Source: Sphingobacterium sp. ML3W (GTDB lineage Bacteria; Bacteroidota; Bacteroidia; Sphingobacteriales; Sphingobacteriaceae). Taken from it: a DNA stretch of 64,000 nucleotides. The position numbers were made by a program, and so were the translations under genes. The stretch covers positions 2,356,001 through 2,420,000 of the forward strand of contig NZ_CP009278.1 in the NCBI RefSeq assembly GCF_000747525.1, in the 5' to 3' direction. Within the stretch, counting starts at the first letter, position 1. Every line of letters begins with the position of its first letter. This document shows, piece after piece, positions 48,267-57,147 of the stretch. The notes under the pieces are model-generated. The model did not search any database and had not been told where the DNA came from. It saw only the letters and a program-made list of their open reading frames with translations.

Positions 48267-48900
48267 AAGAGGTTTGGAGATCGTATTGGATAATGATCGA
48301 GCCCTATACATTCCGCAATATGGCCTATTGGTTATCAGCGATTTTCACTTGGGCAAATCCGGTCACTTTAGACGGGAGGGATTACAGATTCCAAGTGCGG
48401 TATCGCAGCGAGATATCATGCGATTGGATGGATTGGTGCAAAGGTATGATCCGCAGGTACTTTTGGTGACGGGAGATATGTTCCATCATCAACATAATGT
48501 CGATTTGGAGGAATTTCGAGTTTGGCGCCAATATAATAGGCACTTGGAGATCATTCTAGTAAAGGGTAACCATGATAAATTACAAGCATCTTACTACGAT
48601 GAATTGCAGATCCAGCTTTATCTGAATCAGTATGAAATAGGTGAATTTTGTTTTGTACATGACAGTAAGGATGCTCCTGATAACGGTCGGTTTGTCTTTT
48701 CTGGACACCTGCATCCAGGAGTTTTATTAAAAGGATCAGCAAGACAAAAGATGCGATTGGCATGTTTTGTCTTTGATGAAAATACAGCCTTACTACCTGC
48801 TTTTAGCTTATTTACGGGTTTATATATGATTGCGGCCAAGCCAGGGCAGCAAATCTTCGCAGTGACTGAAAGCCAGGTCATGCCGGTCAATATGTGCTAA
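48250..48900 (+). CDS. pdeM: Ligase-associated DNA damage response phosphoesterase
   Basis: The 216-residue product is a small calcineurin-like metallophosphoesterase with all metal motifs: ISDFHLGKSGHFR (about residues 28-40), TGDMFHH, VKGNHD and SGHLHP. It belongs with the helicase, ligase and exonuclease in the known four-gene repair module (TIGR04123 type). It overlaps the helicase gene by 17 nt. Confidence 0.93.
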   Translation: MVSLIKRGLEIVLDNDRALYIPQYGLLVISDFHLGKSGHFRREGLQIPSAVSQRDIMRLDGLVQRYDPQVLLVTGDMFHHQHNVDLEEFRVWRQYNRHLEIILVKGNHDKLQASYYDELQIQLYLNQYEIGEFCFVHDSKDAPDNGRFVFSGHLHPGVLLKGSARQKMRLACFVFDENTALLPAFSLFTGLYMIAAKPGQQIFAVTESQVMPVNMC

Positions 48901-48980
48901 TAAAATTTTTCCTCTACTGGGATAGGATTGCCTTTTTTCAAAAGGAGAAGTATGAGCAATGTGTTTTTTTATAATACGTT

Positions 48981-49973
48981 CTATAGCAATACCTCTAGGT
49001 CGGTTATTCCATTATGTGCCAAATCTGAAATACTTTTAAGTGTTCTTTTAGCTATTTCCTCCATAGCCTCTTGGGTAAAGAAGGCCTGATGCGCAGTTAC
49101 CAAAACATTCGGAAAACTCATCAATAATTGAATTGTGTCATCTTGTATGATAGTGGATGATAGGTCTTTAAAGAAAAGTTTTTCTTCCTGTTCATAGACG
49201 TCAATCCCCAGTAGTCCAATTTTTCTTTCCTTTAATGCTTTGATTGCATCGTGGGTATGGATAAGATTTCCTCTACTGGTATTGATGATGGTCACACCTT
49301 CTTTCATCTTGTCAATAGATTCCTTATTGATGAGATAATGATTCTCAGGGGTAAGTGGGCAATGTAAGGAGATGATATCAGATGTTGAAAATAGAGTGTC
49401 TAGCGTAACATATTTTACTCTTAGATCCATTAATTCCACGTCTGGGTAGAGGTCATAAGCAACTACCTCTGCACCAAAACCCAGCGCTATTCGGGCAAAT
49501 GCTTTGCCTATCTTACCTGTTCCTATGATACCTATTTTCTTCTGGTACAGGTTAAAACCCAATAATCCATTGAGGGAAAAGTTTTGTTCCCGTACACGGT
49601 TATAGGCTTTATGTGTTTTTCGGTTTAAGGTCAAGAGCATCGCCATGGTATGTTCAGCCACTGCTTGGGGTGAATAAGCAGGTACTCGGCAGACCCGAAT
49701 GCCGAATTCTTTTGCTGCTGCTAAATCGACATTATTAAAGCCAGCACATCTTAATGCGATGAATTTCACTCCTTTCTGAGCGAGAACTTCCAATACTTTC
49801 CTATTCAAAACGTCGTTGACAAAAACACATACAGCCTTTTCATCTTCAATCGCATTCACAATATGTGGACCAAGATGCGTTTCGAAAAAATTAAAATCAA
49901 AGCTATATTTTTCATTTTCTTTCTCGAAGAACTCTTTATCGTAAGGTTGGGTTGAAAAGAAAGCTATTTTCAT
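48981..49973 (-). CDS. ldhA: D-lactate dehydrogenase (2-hydroxyacid dehydrogenase family)
   Basis: The 330-residue product has the Rossmann motif GIIGTGKIGKAFA near residue 149 and all three catalytic residues: Arg in NTSRGN, Glu in DVYEQE and His in VTAHQAF. The N-terminus MKIAFFSTQPYD is typical of the fermentative D-LDH (LdhA) group that reduces pyruvate with NADH. It is a single gene, transcribed away from the beta-lactamase. Confidence 0.92.
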   Translation of the reverse strand: MKIAFFSTQPYDKEFFEKENEKYSFDFNFFETHLGPHIVNAIEDEKAVCVFVNDVLNRKVLEVLAQKGVKFIALRCAGFNNVDLAAAKEFGIRVCRVPAYSPQAVAEHTMAMLLTLNRKTHKAYNRVREQNFSLNGLLGFNLYQKKIGIIGTGKIGKAFARIALGFGAEVVAYDLYPDVELMDLRVKYVTLDTLFSTSDIISLHCPLTPENHYLINKESIDKMKEGVTIINTSRGNLIHTHDAIKALKERKIGLLGIDVYEQEEKLFFKDLSSTIIQDDTIQLLMSFPNVLVTAHQAFFTQEAMEEIAKRTLKSISDLAHNGITDLEVLL

Positions 49974-50397
49974 AAAAATTATTATTTATTGGAACTAATG
50001 CGTTTTTATTTACACGGGCACACATTCAATTCCGTTCTGCTGAATGAGTTATGATTTGTATTTCATGCGTCTTTTAAAGTTACGAAACTTTCGGGTAATA
50101 TGGTCAGCAATTTTCAACTTGATTTCTGTTAGTTGTAGTCTGTAGGGTAATTTCAGTTTTAATTTTTTTTAGATAGATATGCATTTTTATAATTTATTTT
50201 TTAGGCGTAACTAACGCTCACTTTATATATACATAATATGATGACTCAGATTGAATTTGCATAAAATGCTAAGCATATTTTAAGTGCGGATAATCAAGTA
50301 GGTTTAGTAAGTTGTTTAAAGCCTTTTTATTGTGTTTCTAAGTTTATATCTTTGGGTATCGGTCATCTGTTAAAGACATGAATATAACAAACATCTT
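49974..50397. other. Intergenic region between divergent ldhA-like and beta-lactamase genes
   Basis: This AT-rich region holds divergent promoters. Only one element can be pointed out: a -7-like TATCTTTG at 50347-50354, 43 nt before the beta-lactamase ATG. I see no ampR-like regulator gene or ORF here. Confidence 0.5.
50347..50354 (+). promoter_or_regulatory. -7 element for the beta-lactamase gene
   Basis: TATCTTTG matches TAnnTTTG. No TTTG at normal -33 spacing is clear, so the promoter may be weak or need an activator. Confidence 0.4.
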
Positions 50398-51303
50398 ATG
50401 CTAAAGCTTATAAAATTAACTTTAATCTTGCTCCTTTTTTCGTTGCAGATTCATGCTCAAAGTATGGATAGTTTACGTACTAATTTAGAAAACATCGTGC
50501 AGTTGAAAGATGCATTAGTAGGCATTGCGATTACAGGAATAGATAAACAGGATACGTTGGGGATTAATGCGGATCGTCATTTACCCATGCAAAGTGTTTT
50601 TAAAGTACCGATCGCTATTGTCATGTTATCTGAAATCGATAAGGGTAATTTTGAACTTGACCAAGAGATTAAGATTACTAAAAAAGATATGACACCTGAG
50701 ATATGGAGTCCGATTAGAGAGAAATATCCTAAAGGGGTAACGCTTACTATACGGGAGATTTTGGAATATACGCTGACATTAAGTGATAATATTGGATGCG
50801 ATGTCATTCTAAAGCTCCTTGGTGGACCTCAGGTGGTGGAACGTTATTTTACCAATATGGGGTTTTCAGATATTTCCATTAAAATTAACGAGAAAACGAT
50901 GCAAAGTGATTGGGAATCCCAATTCCGGAATTGGGCTACCCCTCGGGAGATTAATAAGATATTACAAACTTTTTATGTCAATGAAAAGAATTTATTATCG
51001 TTGGAGCAATATGATTTTTTATGGAGCACGATGATATCCACAAATACCGGATTGAATCAATTGAAAGGCCAACTACCAAAACATACCGTCGTTGCTCATA
51101 AAACCGGGTCGTCTGGTACCCATAAAAAAACGGGAATAACAGCAGCTTTAAATGACGTAGGCGTTATCTTACTTCCTAATGGAGAATATTTTGTTATAAG
51201 CGTCTTTGTCACGAATTCAAAAGAAAACCAGGAAACGAATGAAAATATAATTGCGGATATAGCCAAGCAGGCTTGGGATTATTTTGTGAATAAAGGGAAT
51301 TAA
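50398..51303 (+). CDS. bla: Class A beta-lactamase, subclass A2 (PER/CfxA/CSP-like)
   Basis: The 301-residue product has a signal peptide (about 20 residues) and the class A set of active-site motifs: S66-V-F-K69, S129-D-N131, E165 in INEKTM and H-K235-T-G237. The omega loop has [13 protein letters not shown], where residue 170 of the Ambler scheme is not Asn; this matches subclass A2 (Bacteroidota enzymes and PER-type extended-spectrum lactamases). It probably hydrolyses penicillins and cephalosporins in the periplasm. It appears chromosomal, with no mobile element beside it. Confidence 0.93.
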   Translation: MLKLIKLTLILLLFSLQIHAQSMDSLRTNLENIVQLKDALVGIAITGIDKQDTLGINADRHLPMQSVFKVPIAIVMLSEIDKGNFELDQEIKITKKDMTPEIWSPIREKYPKGVTLTIREILEYTLTLSDNIGCDVILKLLGGPQVVERYFTNMGFSDISIKINEKTMQSDWESQFRNWATPREINKILQTFYVNEKNLLSLEQYDFLWSTMISTNTGLNQLKGQLPKHTVVAHKTGSSGTHKKTGITAALNDVGVILLPNGEYFVISVFVTNSKENQETNENIIADIAKQAWDYFVNKGN

Positions 51304-51368
51304 AATACGATGGTGCACAGGATATGCATCGTGGACAAATAGATAATGGAATACTAAATAAACCGGTA

Positions 51369-51737
51369 ATGAAAAATAATATTGCTCATGACGAGCGCAT
51401 TGCCCATTTGACTTTTGCTTCGGTTTACCCGCATTATCTTGCGAAAGTAGAGAAGAAAGGTAGAACAAAAGAAGAGCTCCAGCAGGTGATAGCTTGGCTT
51501 ACTGGTTTTGACGACAAGATGTTGGAGGAACAGATCACGAATAAAGTAACTTTTGAAACATTTTTTCAAAATGCAGTGTTAAATCCCAATGCAGAACTGA
51601 TCAAGGGCGTGATATGTGGCTATCGTGTAGAAGATATTGAAAATCCATTGACGCAAAAGGTCAGGTATTTGGATAAAATTATAGACGAGTTAGCTAAAGG
51701 GAAAAAGATGGAAAAGATTATGCGCAGTACGCAATAA
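51369..51737 (+). CDS. DUF2200 family protein
   Basis: From ATG 51369 the product is 122 residues; an upstream codon at 51324 would add 15 poorly conserved residues. [36 protein letters not shown] and [14 protein letters not shown] are the conserved stretches of DUF2200, a small soluble family of unknown function. It follows the beta-lactamase by 65 nt on the same strand and may be read with it; a terminator follows. Confidence 0.88.
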   Translation: MKNNIAHDERIAHLTFASVYPHYLAKVEKKGRTKEELQQVIAWLTGFDDKMLEEQITNKVTFETFFQNAVLNPNAELIKGVICGYRVEDIENPLTQKVRYLDKIIDELAKGKKMEKIMRSTQ

Positions 51738-51804
51738 CTATCGAATTTGGGCTATAGATATAAACAGGCGTAACTTAAGTTCATTCGTGCGATCTGTTAT
51801 TTTA

Positions 51805-51840
51805 AAATCGTTTAGGATTATATAAGCCTAAACGATTTTG
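51805..51840. terminator. Terminator after the DUF2200 gene
   Basis: AAAATCGTTTAGG pairs perfectly (13 bp) with CCTAAACGATTTT around a ten-base loop; T residues follow. Confidence 0.85.
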
Positions 51841-52061
51841 TGGTTTTATTATTGATATTATTTCAAATAAACTTATCTTATTTTAATAAAAGGGTTCTCT
51901 AAATGGAGGAAAAAAAATCTAATTTCAATATTTGTCCTTATCAGATACTAATAATGAGCTGTAACCTATAATGCTATATTTTATAACCTGATAATCCCTT
52001 TGATAATTCCACTATATTAGGAATTTTACTGTAATTATGAAGAGTAGTCTTTAATGCATAT

Positions 52062-52099
52062 ATTAGTATGATACTAATCACATTAGTCACCATACTAAT
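52062..52099 (+). promoter_or_regulatory. Tandem ATTAGT...ACTAAT palindromes before the second ECF sigma gene
   Basis: ATTAGTAT-G-ATACTAAT (52062-52078) is a perfect inverted repeat; ATTAGT-N6-ACTAAT (52082-52099) repeats the outer six bases 20 nt further, on the same face of the helix. The pair ends 7 nt before the start codon. A dimeric repressor or sigma-linked control is plausible. Confidence 0.5.
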
Positions 52100-52106
52100 C
52101 TAAATC

Positions 52107-52643
52107 ATGCCTAAACAAGCCTTAATTTCGAATTCGGAATTTGAGTATATTTATGAAAAATGGAATAAAAGAGTTTATCACTATGCATTGAGCAAAACTT
52201 CTTCGACGTATATTTCGGAAGAGGTTGTGCAAAGGGTTTTTATTAAATTGTGGGATAATCTTTATACTAAAAAGGTAACCGTCGAATTAGAATCTCAATT
52301 ATTTTGCATCGCTAGAACTACGTTATTAGATATCCTAAAAGAGGAACGCAAGCGACAAATTATATTGGAAGAACCCTATTTACAGGAGTCCGTGCAAACA
52401 CCGTCTGAACTCTATCGATTGAAAGAAATCAGTGCGCACTATGAGCGGGTTGTGGATGGTATGCCTCCTTCTAGAAAAAGGATTTTTTTACTTAGTCGGT
52501 TCGACAATTTAAGTTATAAAGAGATTGCCAGCCGCTTGGCAATATCACCGAAGACTGTTGAAAATCATATTTCCCTAGCACTTAAGGCATTGAAAAAAAT
52601 ATTCTTCCTGTTTCTATCGGCTCTTCTATTATTCTTAAAATAA
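52107..52643 (+). CDS. RNA polymerase ECF-type sigma factor
   Basis: The 178-residue product shows region 2 (FEYIYEKWNKRVYHYAL to VFIKLWDNL, about residues 12-55) and region 4 with SYKEIASRLAISPKTVENH near 143-161. A hydrophobic tail of about 15 residues (LFLSALLLFLK) ends the protein. It is the first gene of a FecR/SusCD set; a FecR follows by 39 nt. The tandem palindromes just upstream may control it. Confidence 0.93.
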   Translation: MPKQALISNSEFEYIYEKWNKRVYHYALSKTSSTYISEEVVQRVFIKLWDNLYTKKVTVELESQLFCIARTTLLDILKEERKRQIILEEPYLQESVQTPSELYRLKEISAHYERVVDGMPPSRKRIFLLSRFDNLSYKEIASRLAISPKTVENHISLALKALKKIFFLFLSALLLFLK

Positions 52644-52682
52644 TTTTGGGGGTAAGGGACGATTCTGTCGTATTCTTATTAT

Positions 52683-53720
52683 ATGAAGATTACGTCAGAA
52701 TTAGTTAATCGTTACTTAAAGAATCAATGTTCTGCAGAGGAGGCTACGTATTTGGAAAATTATATCCGATATGGAGATCCAAACTTAGAGACACTGCTTC
52801 CTGAGGAAGATTGGAATTCGGTAGATGGAGATCTTGATTATGCCAATCAAGAAGATATACTAAAAAACATATTTGCTAGTATAGAAAAAAATAGAATCCG
52901 TATTCATAGAATCCGTATTTTTATTAACCTATCTAAAGTTGCGGCAGCCTTTATTTTGTTTCTGGGAGTTTATGGAATCCTAAATCAGTTCACGAAAACA
53001 CTGGTTTCAGTTCATAGTGAAACGGCTACTATGAGCATTAATTCGACTGAAAGCAGCAACTTATATTACATCAATTCAGGAAATGACATCATGACTCTGA
53101 CTGCAAGTGATGGCTCTATCATTACCCTCTATCCAAAATCAGAAATTAAATACCCGGAAGATTTCAGTAACCTAAAAGAAAGGATTCTTTATTTAAAAGG
53201 TAAGGCCAAGTTTAATGTGACCAAGGATATAAATAAACCATTTAGAGTGCATTCGACAGGAGTGACAACTACAGCTTTGGGAACGATATTCATCGTTGAT
53301 GAGTTAAGATCGACGCAGACACAGGTTAAGTTATTGGAAGGGAAGATAGAAGTGAAGGCCCAAGCTGCTAACGAGCAACGAAATCTAGTACGTACCATTA
53401 TGCCAAATGAAGAAATCACATTAGACCATCATGATTTAACGATAGTACAGGAAGTGAAAGTACATAAATCAGGAATAGATCGGGGTGGATATTTTCTTCA
53501 AAATGCTGCTGTTATCCAATTTAAGAATATTGCTTTAGAAGATGTGATTAATGTCCTGATTCAAAATTATGACATAGATCTTCATTATGATAAAAGAAAA
53601 ATCAGTAATAAATTTTATAGTGGTCATTTTAACAATACAAAACAAGTCTACAAAGAAATCATTCAAGAGATTAATTATTTACATCATGTAGAAATCAGTT
53701 ATACCTTTCCAAATAAATAA
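52683..53720 (+). CDS. FecR family anti-sigma/transmembrane regulator
   Basis: The 345-residue product has a short cytoplasmic N-terminal region, one transmembrane helix near residues 83-100 (SKVAAAFILFLGVYGIL), the FecR domain (about 135-235, with TTALGTIFIVDE) and a C-terminal DUF4974 domain (about 265-340). It should restrain the adjacent sigma factor and respond to the SusC/SusD pair that follows. Confidence 0.92.
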   Translation: MKITSELVNRYLKNQCSAEEATYLENYIRYGDPNLETLLPEEDWNSVDGDLDYANQEDILKNIFASIEKNRIRIHRIRIFINLSKVAAAFILFLGVYGILNQFTKTLVSVHSETATMSINSTESSNLYYINSGNDIMTLTASDGSIITLYPKSEIKYPEDFSNLKERILYLKGKAKFNVTKDINKPFRVHSTGVTTTALGTIFIVDELRSTQTQVKLLEGKIEVKAQAANEQRNLVRTIMPNEEITLDHHDLTIVQEVKVHKSGIDRGGYFLQNAAVIQFKNIALEDVINVLIQNYDIDLHYDKRKISNKFYSGHFNNTKQVYKEIIQEINYLHHVEISYTFPNK

Positions 53721-53743
53721 ACACTTATATCAAAACGCTAATT

Positions 53744-56700
53744 ATGAACATTTTTTTTTCCAAAAAGCATCAATTGATGACGATGCTGTTCCTGAGGACT
53801 AGGAACCCTCAGACTAACTGGGCCCTTCGCTTGGGTGTGCTGGGTATTGTCAGCATGAGTTGCCAGGTCGGATTTGCACAATCGACAGCTTCCGTTAACG
53901 GCGTGGTCAGGGATGCGAGTAATCATCCAATTACAGGAGCAACTGTTAGTATTGAAAATCTGACAAGTAAATTTAAGCAGGTCAATACAACAAATGATGA
54001 TGGCATGTTTTCATTTGAACGCATTCCAGAAGGGCAGGGATATGTCATCACGATCAGCTATGTGGGCTTTAAAACCAAAGTGCTCAATAATTACAATATT
54101 GACTCCAAGGATAAAGTTGCCATAACGGTTGCACTGGATCAAGAGCAAGAAAGTCTGGAAGAGGTAGTCATAGTAGGGTATGGGAAGCAACGTAAAGCAA
54201 ACATAACGGGTTCGGTCGCTTCTGTTAATGCAGATCAATTGAAGAATATTGCTCCCTCAAATCTATCCAATACCTTAGCAGGACGAGCGGCAGGGATTAA
54301 TGTGACCAATACTTCCGGTATGGCTGGGGCTTCTTCTAGTTTGCGTATACGAGGTAGCTTTGCAGAACCCTTATATGTTATCGACGGAATCGTTCGAGAT
54401 AAAGCGGCTTTTGATGCTCTGGAGGCCAATGAGGTCGATCAGATGAGTTTTCTGAAGGATGCCGCTACTGCTGCGGTGTATGGTACGCGAGCTGGAAATG
54501 GAGTTGTCGTGGTAACAACGAAAAAGGGGTCTGCTCAAGAACCTGTTTTCAATGTACAAAGCAATTATACTTTCGGTGCACCCACTCAAACACTTTTGGC
54601 GGATATTACTACAGCAGCAGATGAGTTGACCTATCAAAATAGAGTTTCTCAATTTAATTGGGAAAATGGAGATCGTTCTAAGCCTTGGGTAGCACCTAAT
54701 GGACAGACCGAGTTCGACTATTTTAAAGATAAAGATTACAGCGTCAATGATGTGATCTGGAGGAATCCGTTTAGCCATAGACAATCAATTTCAGTTGCCG
54801 GTGGAGGAGATCGGATTACCTATTATAATTTGGTTAGTTACCGTAAAGAAAATGGGTCGTACCAATCTTTAGATCACGAAAAGTTCAATTTAAGAAGTAA
54901 CGTTAGCGCTAAAATTTCAGATGATTTTACCATAGATGTCAATATATCTGCCAACCAGACTAATTCTAAACGGTTTTATTGGCCATTCAGTACTGCGGCA
55001 GAGGATGATGATTTTGATGTTTCGGATTTTTATCGGGTCACTTTCAATTGGCCAAAGATGTATCCATTTTACCTCAATGCCGATGGTTCTCCCAGTAATT
55101 CACGCACGGATTTTCCAGTCCAGACTCCTATGGGAAGCTGGCAGGCTTGGAATGTAATCGATCAAGTGATGGGAGATCGTTATATCGACCGTAAGGTGCG
55201 ACAAGTTAATCCGATTATGACCCTAAATTATAAATTGGATAAACTTGTAGAGGGCTTGTCTACCAAAGTGGTCGGTAGTTATCTAGCACAAGATTATATG
55301 CGGAAACGATTCATGACGTTCCAGAAGAATTATACGTTCACGTCATTGAATCCTGATGGTAATCGATTCATTCCCGCACCTCCTTCTGAAGATAAGGTGA
55401 ATATATTTACGTTCAGTCAGGCACAACCATTTATGGATTATTCTCCTGAGCGGGAATGGGAATACCAAGTCAACTGGTTCTTGAACTATAACCTGAAATT
55501 CAATAAACATACCATCGACGCTTTACTGGTCTATGAACAATTTAAAGCGGGAGGTACATATGTGAATTCGCGTGCTGAAAATCCAATTGTGAGTTTAGAT
55601 CAGATGTTCATCTATCCAACAGATCGTAATTTTAGATCGACAAATGCATATGAAAGTATCAATTCGAGAAGAGGGATCATCGGACGAGCGAACTATAATT
55701 ATTCGGATAAGTATATTGCAGAATTTTCGTTCCGATATGATGGATCTCCGCTGTTTCCAGGAGACAAACGTTGGGGATTGTTCCCATCCGTATCTGCGGC
55801 TTGGCGTGTATCTGAAGAAGGTTTCTTTTCCAATATTAAAAACACTTTCAGTGACTTGAAGCTTAGAGCTTCTTATGGTACTACAGGAAATGATTTGAAT
55901 GTCAATGCCGAAAGAATTGGACAATTTCTTTATCAAGAAAAATATAGACCGTCTGGCGGGTACATGTTTGGAGACCGCTACTATAATGGTGTAGCTTATG
56001 GAGCGACTCCTACTCAAAACCTGACGTGGACGACTTCTAAGAGTGTCAATATTGGTGTAGATTTTGGTTTTATCAATAACAAATTGACGGGTTCTTTGGA
56101 TGTATTCAACCGTAAAGAAACGGATATCTTGGGTCCACGGTCGCTGACTGTTCCGGACAATTATGGACGGGAACTAGCTCCGGAGAATTATGCTGCAAGA
56201 AGTTATAAAGGTGGCGAGATATCCCTAAATTGGAATGACCGTATAGGAGAAGTGTCTTATGGCCTGACTGCAAATATGGGGTATGCAAAAGACCGTTGGG
56301 ATATATACGATGAAGAACCTTCGTACGGCCCTGATGGGACTCAAAATTTCAGGACCCGTATCGGAAGACCTGAAAATCGGATCATCGGTCTTGAGGCTGT
56401 CGATCTAGTGAGGACACAGCAGCAGCTCGATGAACTGAAAGATCAAGGTTTCAAAACCTACGGACGTGATCCATATTTGGGCATGATTATGTATAAAGAT
56501 ATTCGAGGAGCCAACTATTCGGACACACCGGATGGGAAGATCGATGATAACGATATGATGTTGCTTTCTGAAAACAATACGCCCCGAATCAATTATGGCT
56601 TTGGGTTGAATGCCAATTGGAAAGGGTTTTCAGTTTCAGCATTGCTTCAGGGGGTATTGGCCTATGACCGGATCATCAGCAATCAAGAAGGAGGAGGAAT

Positions 56701-57067
56701 GCGCCAGCATGGGGGTGCTTTCCGACCATATTATCCCATATGGGCTGGCGATGTATGGACTTCAGAAAATGAAGACGCACAATATCCAAGGGTCGTAGGT
56801 TCAAACTGGGCAGAGGCAGGTACTGGCACTTCGAGTTTCTGGATACGTAATGGCGCATATTTACGTTTACGTGATTTGAACATTTCTTATGGATTGCCAA
56901 AATCTGTTTCCGATGCCATGAAGATAAAAAGTGTGAACGTCTTCTTTAATGGAACAAATTTATTTGTACTATCACCAATGAAGGAATTTCATGATCCAGA
57001 ACAAAAAATGTATGACTCTTATCCCGTCATGAAAACGTTCACATTAGGTTTGGACATTAAATTTTAA
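53744..57067 (+). CDS. SusC/RagA TonB-linked outer membrane protein
   Basis: The 1,107-residue product has a signal peptide preceded by an extra 25 or so residues (cleavage near FAQ, about residue 46), a carboxypeptidase-like regulatory domain (about 50-130), the plug with EEVVIVGYGKQ, LRIRGSFAEPLYVIDG and TAAVYGTRAGNGVVVV, and a barrel ending FTLGLDIKF. It imports a nutrient bound by SusD, using TonB energy. There is no STN domain, although it follows a FecR by 23 nt. The reading frame is intact, unlike the SusC at 14511. Confidence 0.95.
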   Translation: MNIFFSKKHQLMTMLFLRTRNPQTNWALRLGVLGIVSMSCQVGFAQSTASVNGVVRDASNHPITGATVSIENLTSKFKQVNTTNDDGMFSFERIPEGQGYVITISYVGFKTKVLNNYNIDSKDKVAITVALDQEQESLEEVVIVGYGKQRKANITGSVASVNADQLKNIAPSNLSNTLAGRAAGINVTNTSGMAGASSSLRIRGSFAEPLYVIDGIVRDKAAFDALEANEVDQMSFLKDAATAAVYGTRAGNGVVVVTTKKGSAQEPVFNVQSNYTFGAPTQTLLADITTAADELTYQNRVSQFNWENGDRSKPWVAPNGQTEFDYFKDKDYSVNDVIWRNPFSHRQSISVAGGGDRITYYNLVSYRKENGSYQSLDHEKFNLRSNVSAKISDDFTIDVNISANQTNSKRFYWPFSTAAEDDDFDVSDFYRVTFNWPKMYPFYLNADGSPSNSRTDFPVQTPMGSWQAWNVIDQVMGDRYIDRKVRQVNPIMTLNYKLDKLVEGLSTKVVGSYLAQDYMRKRFMTFQKNYTFTSLNPDGNRFIPAPPSEDKVNIFTFSQAQPFMDYSPEREWEYQVNWFLNYNLKFNKHTIDALLVYEQFKAGGTYVNSRAENPIVSLDQMFIYPTDRNFRSTNAYESINSRRGIIGRANYNYSDKYIAEFSFRYDGSPLFPGDKRWGLFPSVSAAWRVSEEGFFSNIKNTFSDLKLRASYGTTGNDLNVNAERIGQFLYQEKYRPSGGYMFGDRYYNGVAYGATPTQNLTWTTSKSVNIGVDFGFINNKLTGSLDVFNRKETDILGPRSLTVPDNYGRELAPENYAARSYKGGEISLNWNDRIGEVSYGLTANMGYAKDRWDIYDEEPSYGPDGTQNFRTRIGRPENRIIGLEAVDLVRTQQQLDELKDQGFKTYGRDPYLGMIMYKDIRGANYSDTPDGKIDDNDMMLLSENNTPRINYGFGLNANWKGFSVSALLQGVLAYDRIISNQEGGGMRQHGGAFRPYYPIWAGDVWTSENEDAQYPRVVGSNWAEAGTGTSSFWIRNGAYLRLRDLNISYGLPKSVSDAMKIKSVNVFFNGTNLFVLSPMKEFHDPEQKMYDSYPVMKTFTLGLDIKF

Positions 57068-57147
57068 ATGGAGTATGCAAGTTTATGCCACCATTGCGTG
57101 GACATATGCTCGTGAATGTTCTACTATTATTACTAAATTTTATTCTA

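Larger units (their letters stand above)
51738..52106. other. Intergenic region with terminator and putative operators
   Basis: After the terminator at 51805 the DNA is very AT-rich. Repeated ATACTAAT/ATTAGTAT half-sites lie at 51945, 52062, 52071 and 52092, the last three just before the sigma gene. No gene is evident. Confidence 0.6.

Noticed and set aside
43166..48900. The ligase, helicase, exonuclease and phosphoesterase operon as a novel defence system
   Set aside because: This four-gene set is a known ligase-associated DNA repair module, so it is not new.
48981..49973. D-lactate dehydrogenase read as a phosphoglycerate dehydrogenase
   Set aside because: The N-terminus and lengths match LdhA, there is no C-terminal ACT domain and no serine-pathway gene beside it.
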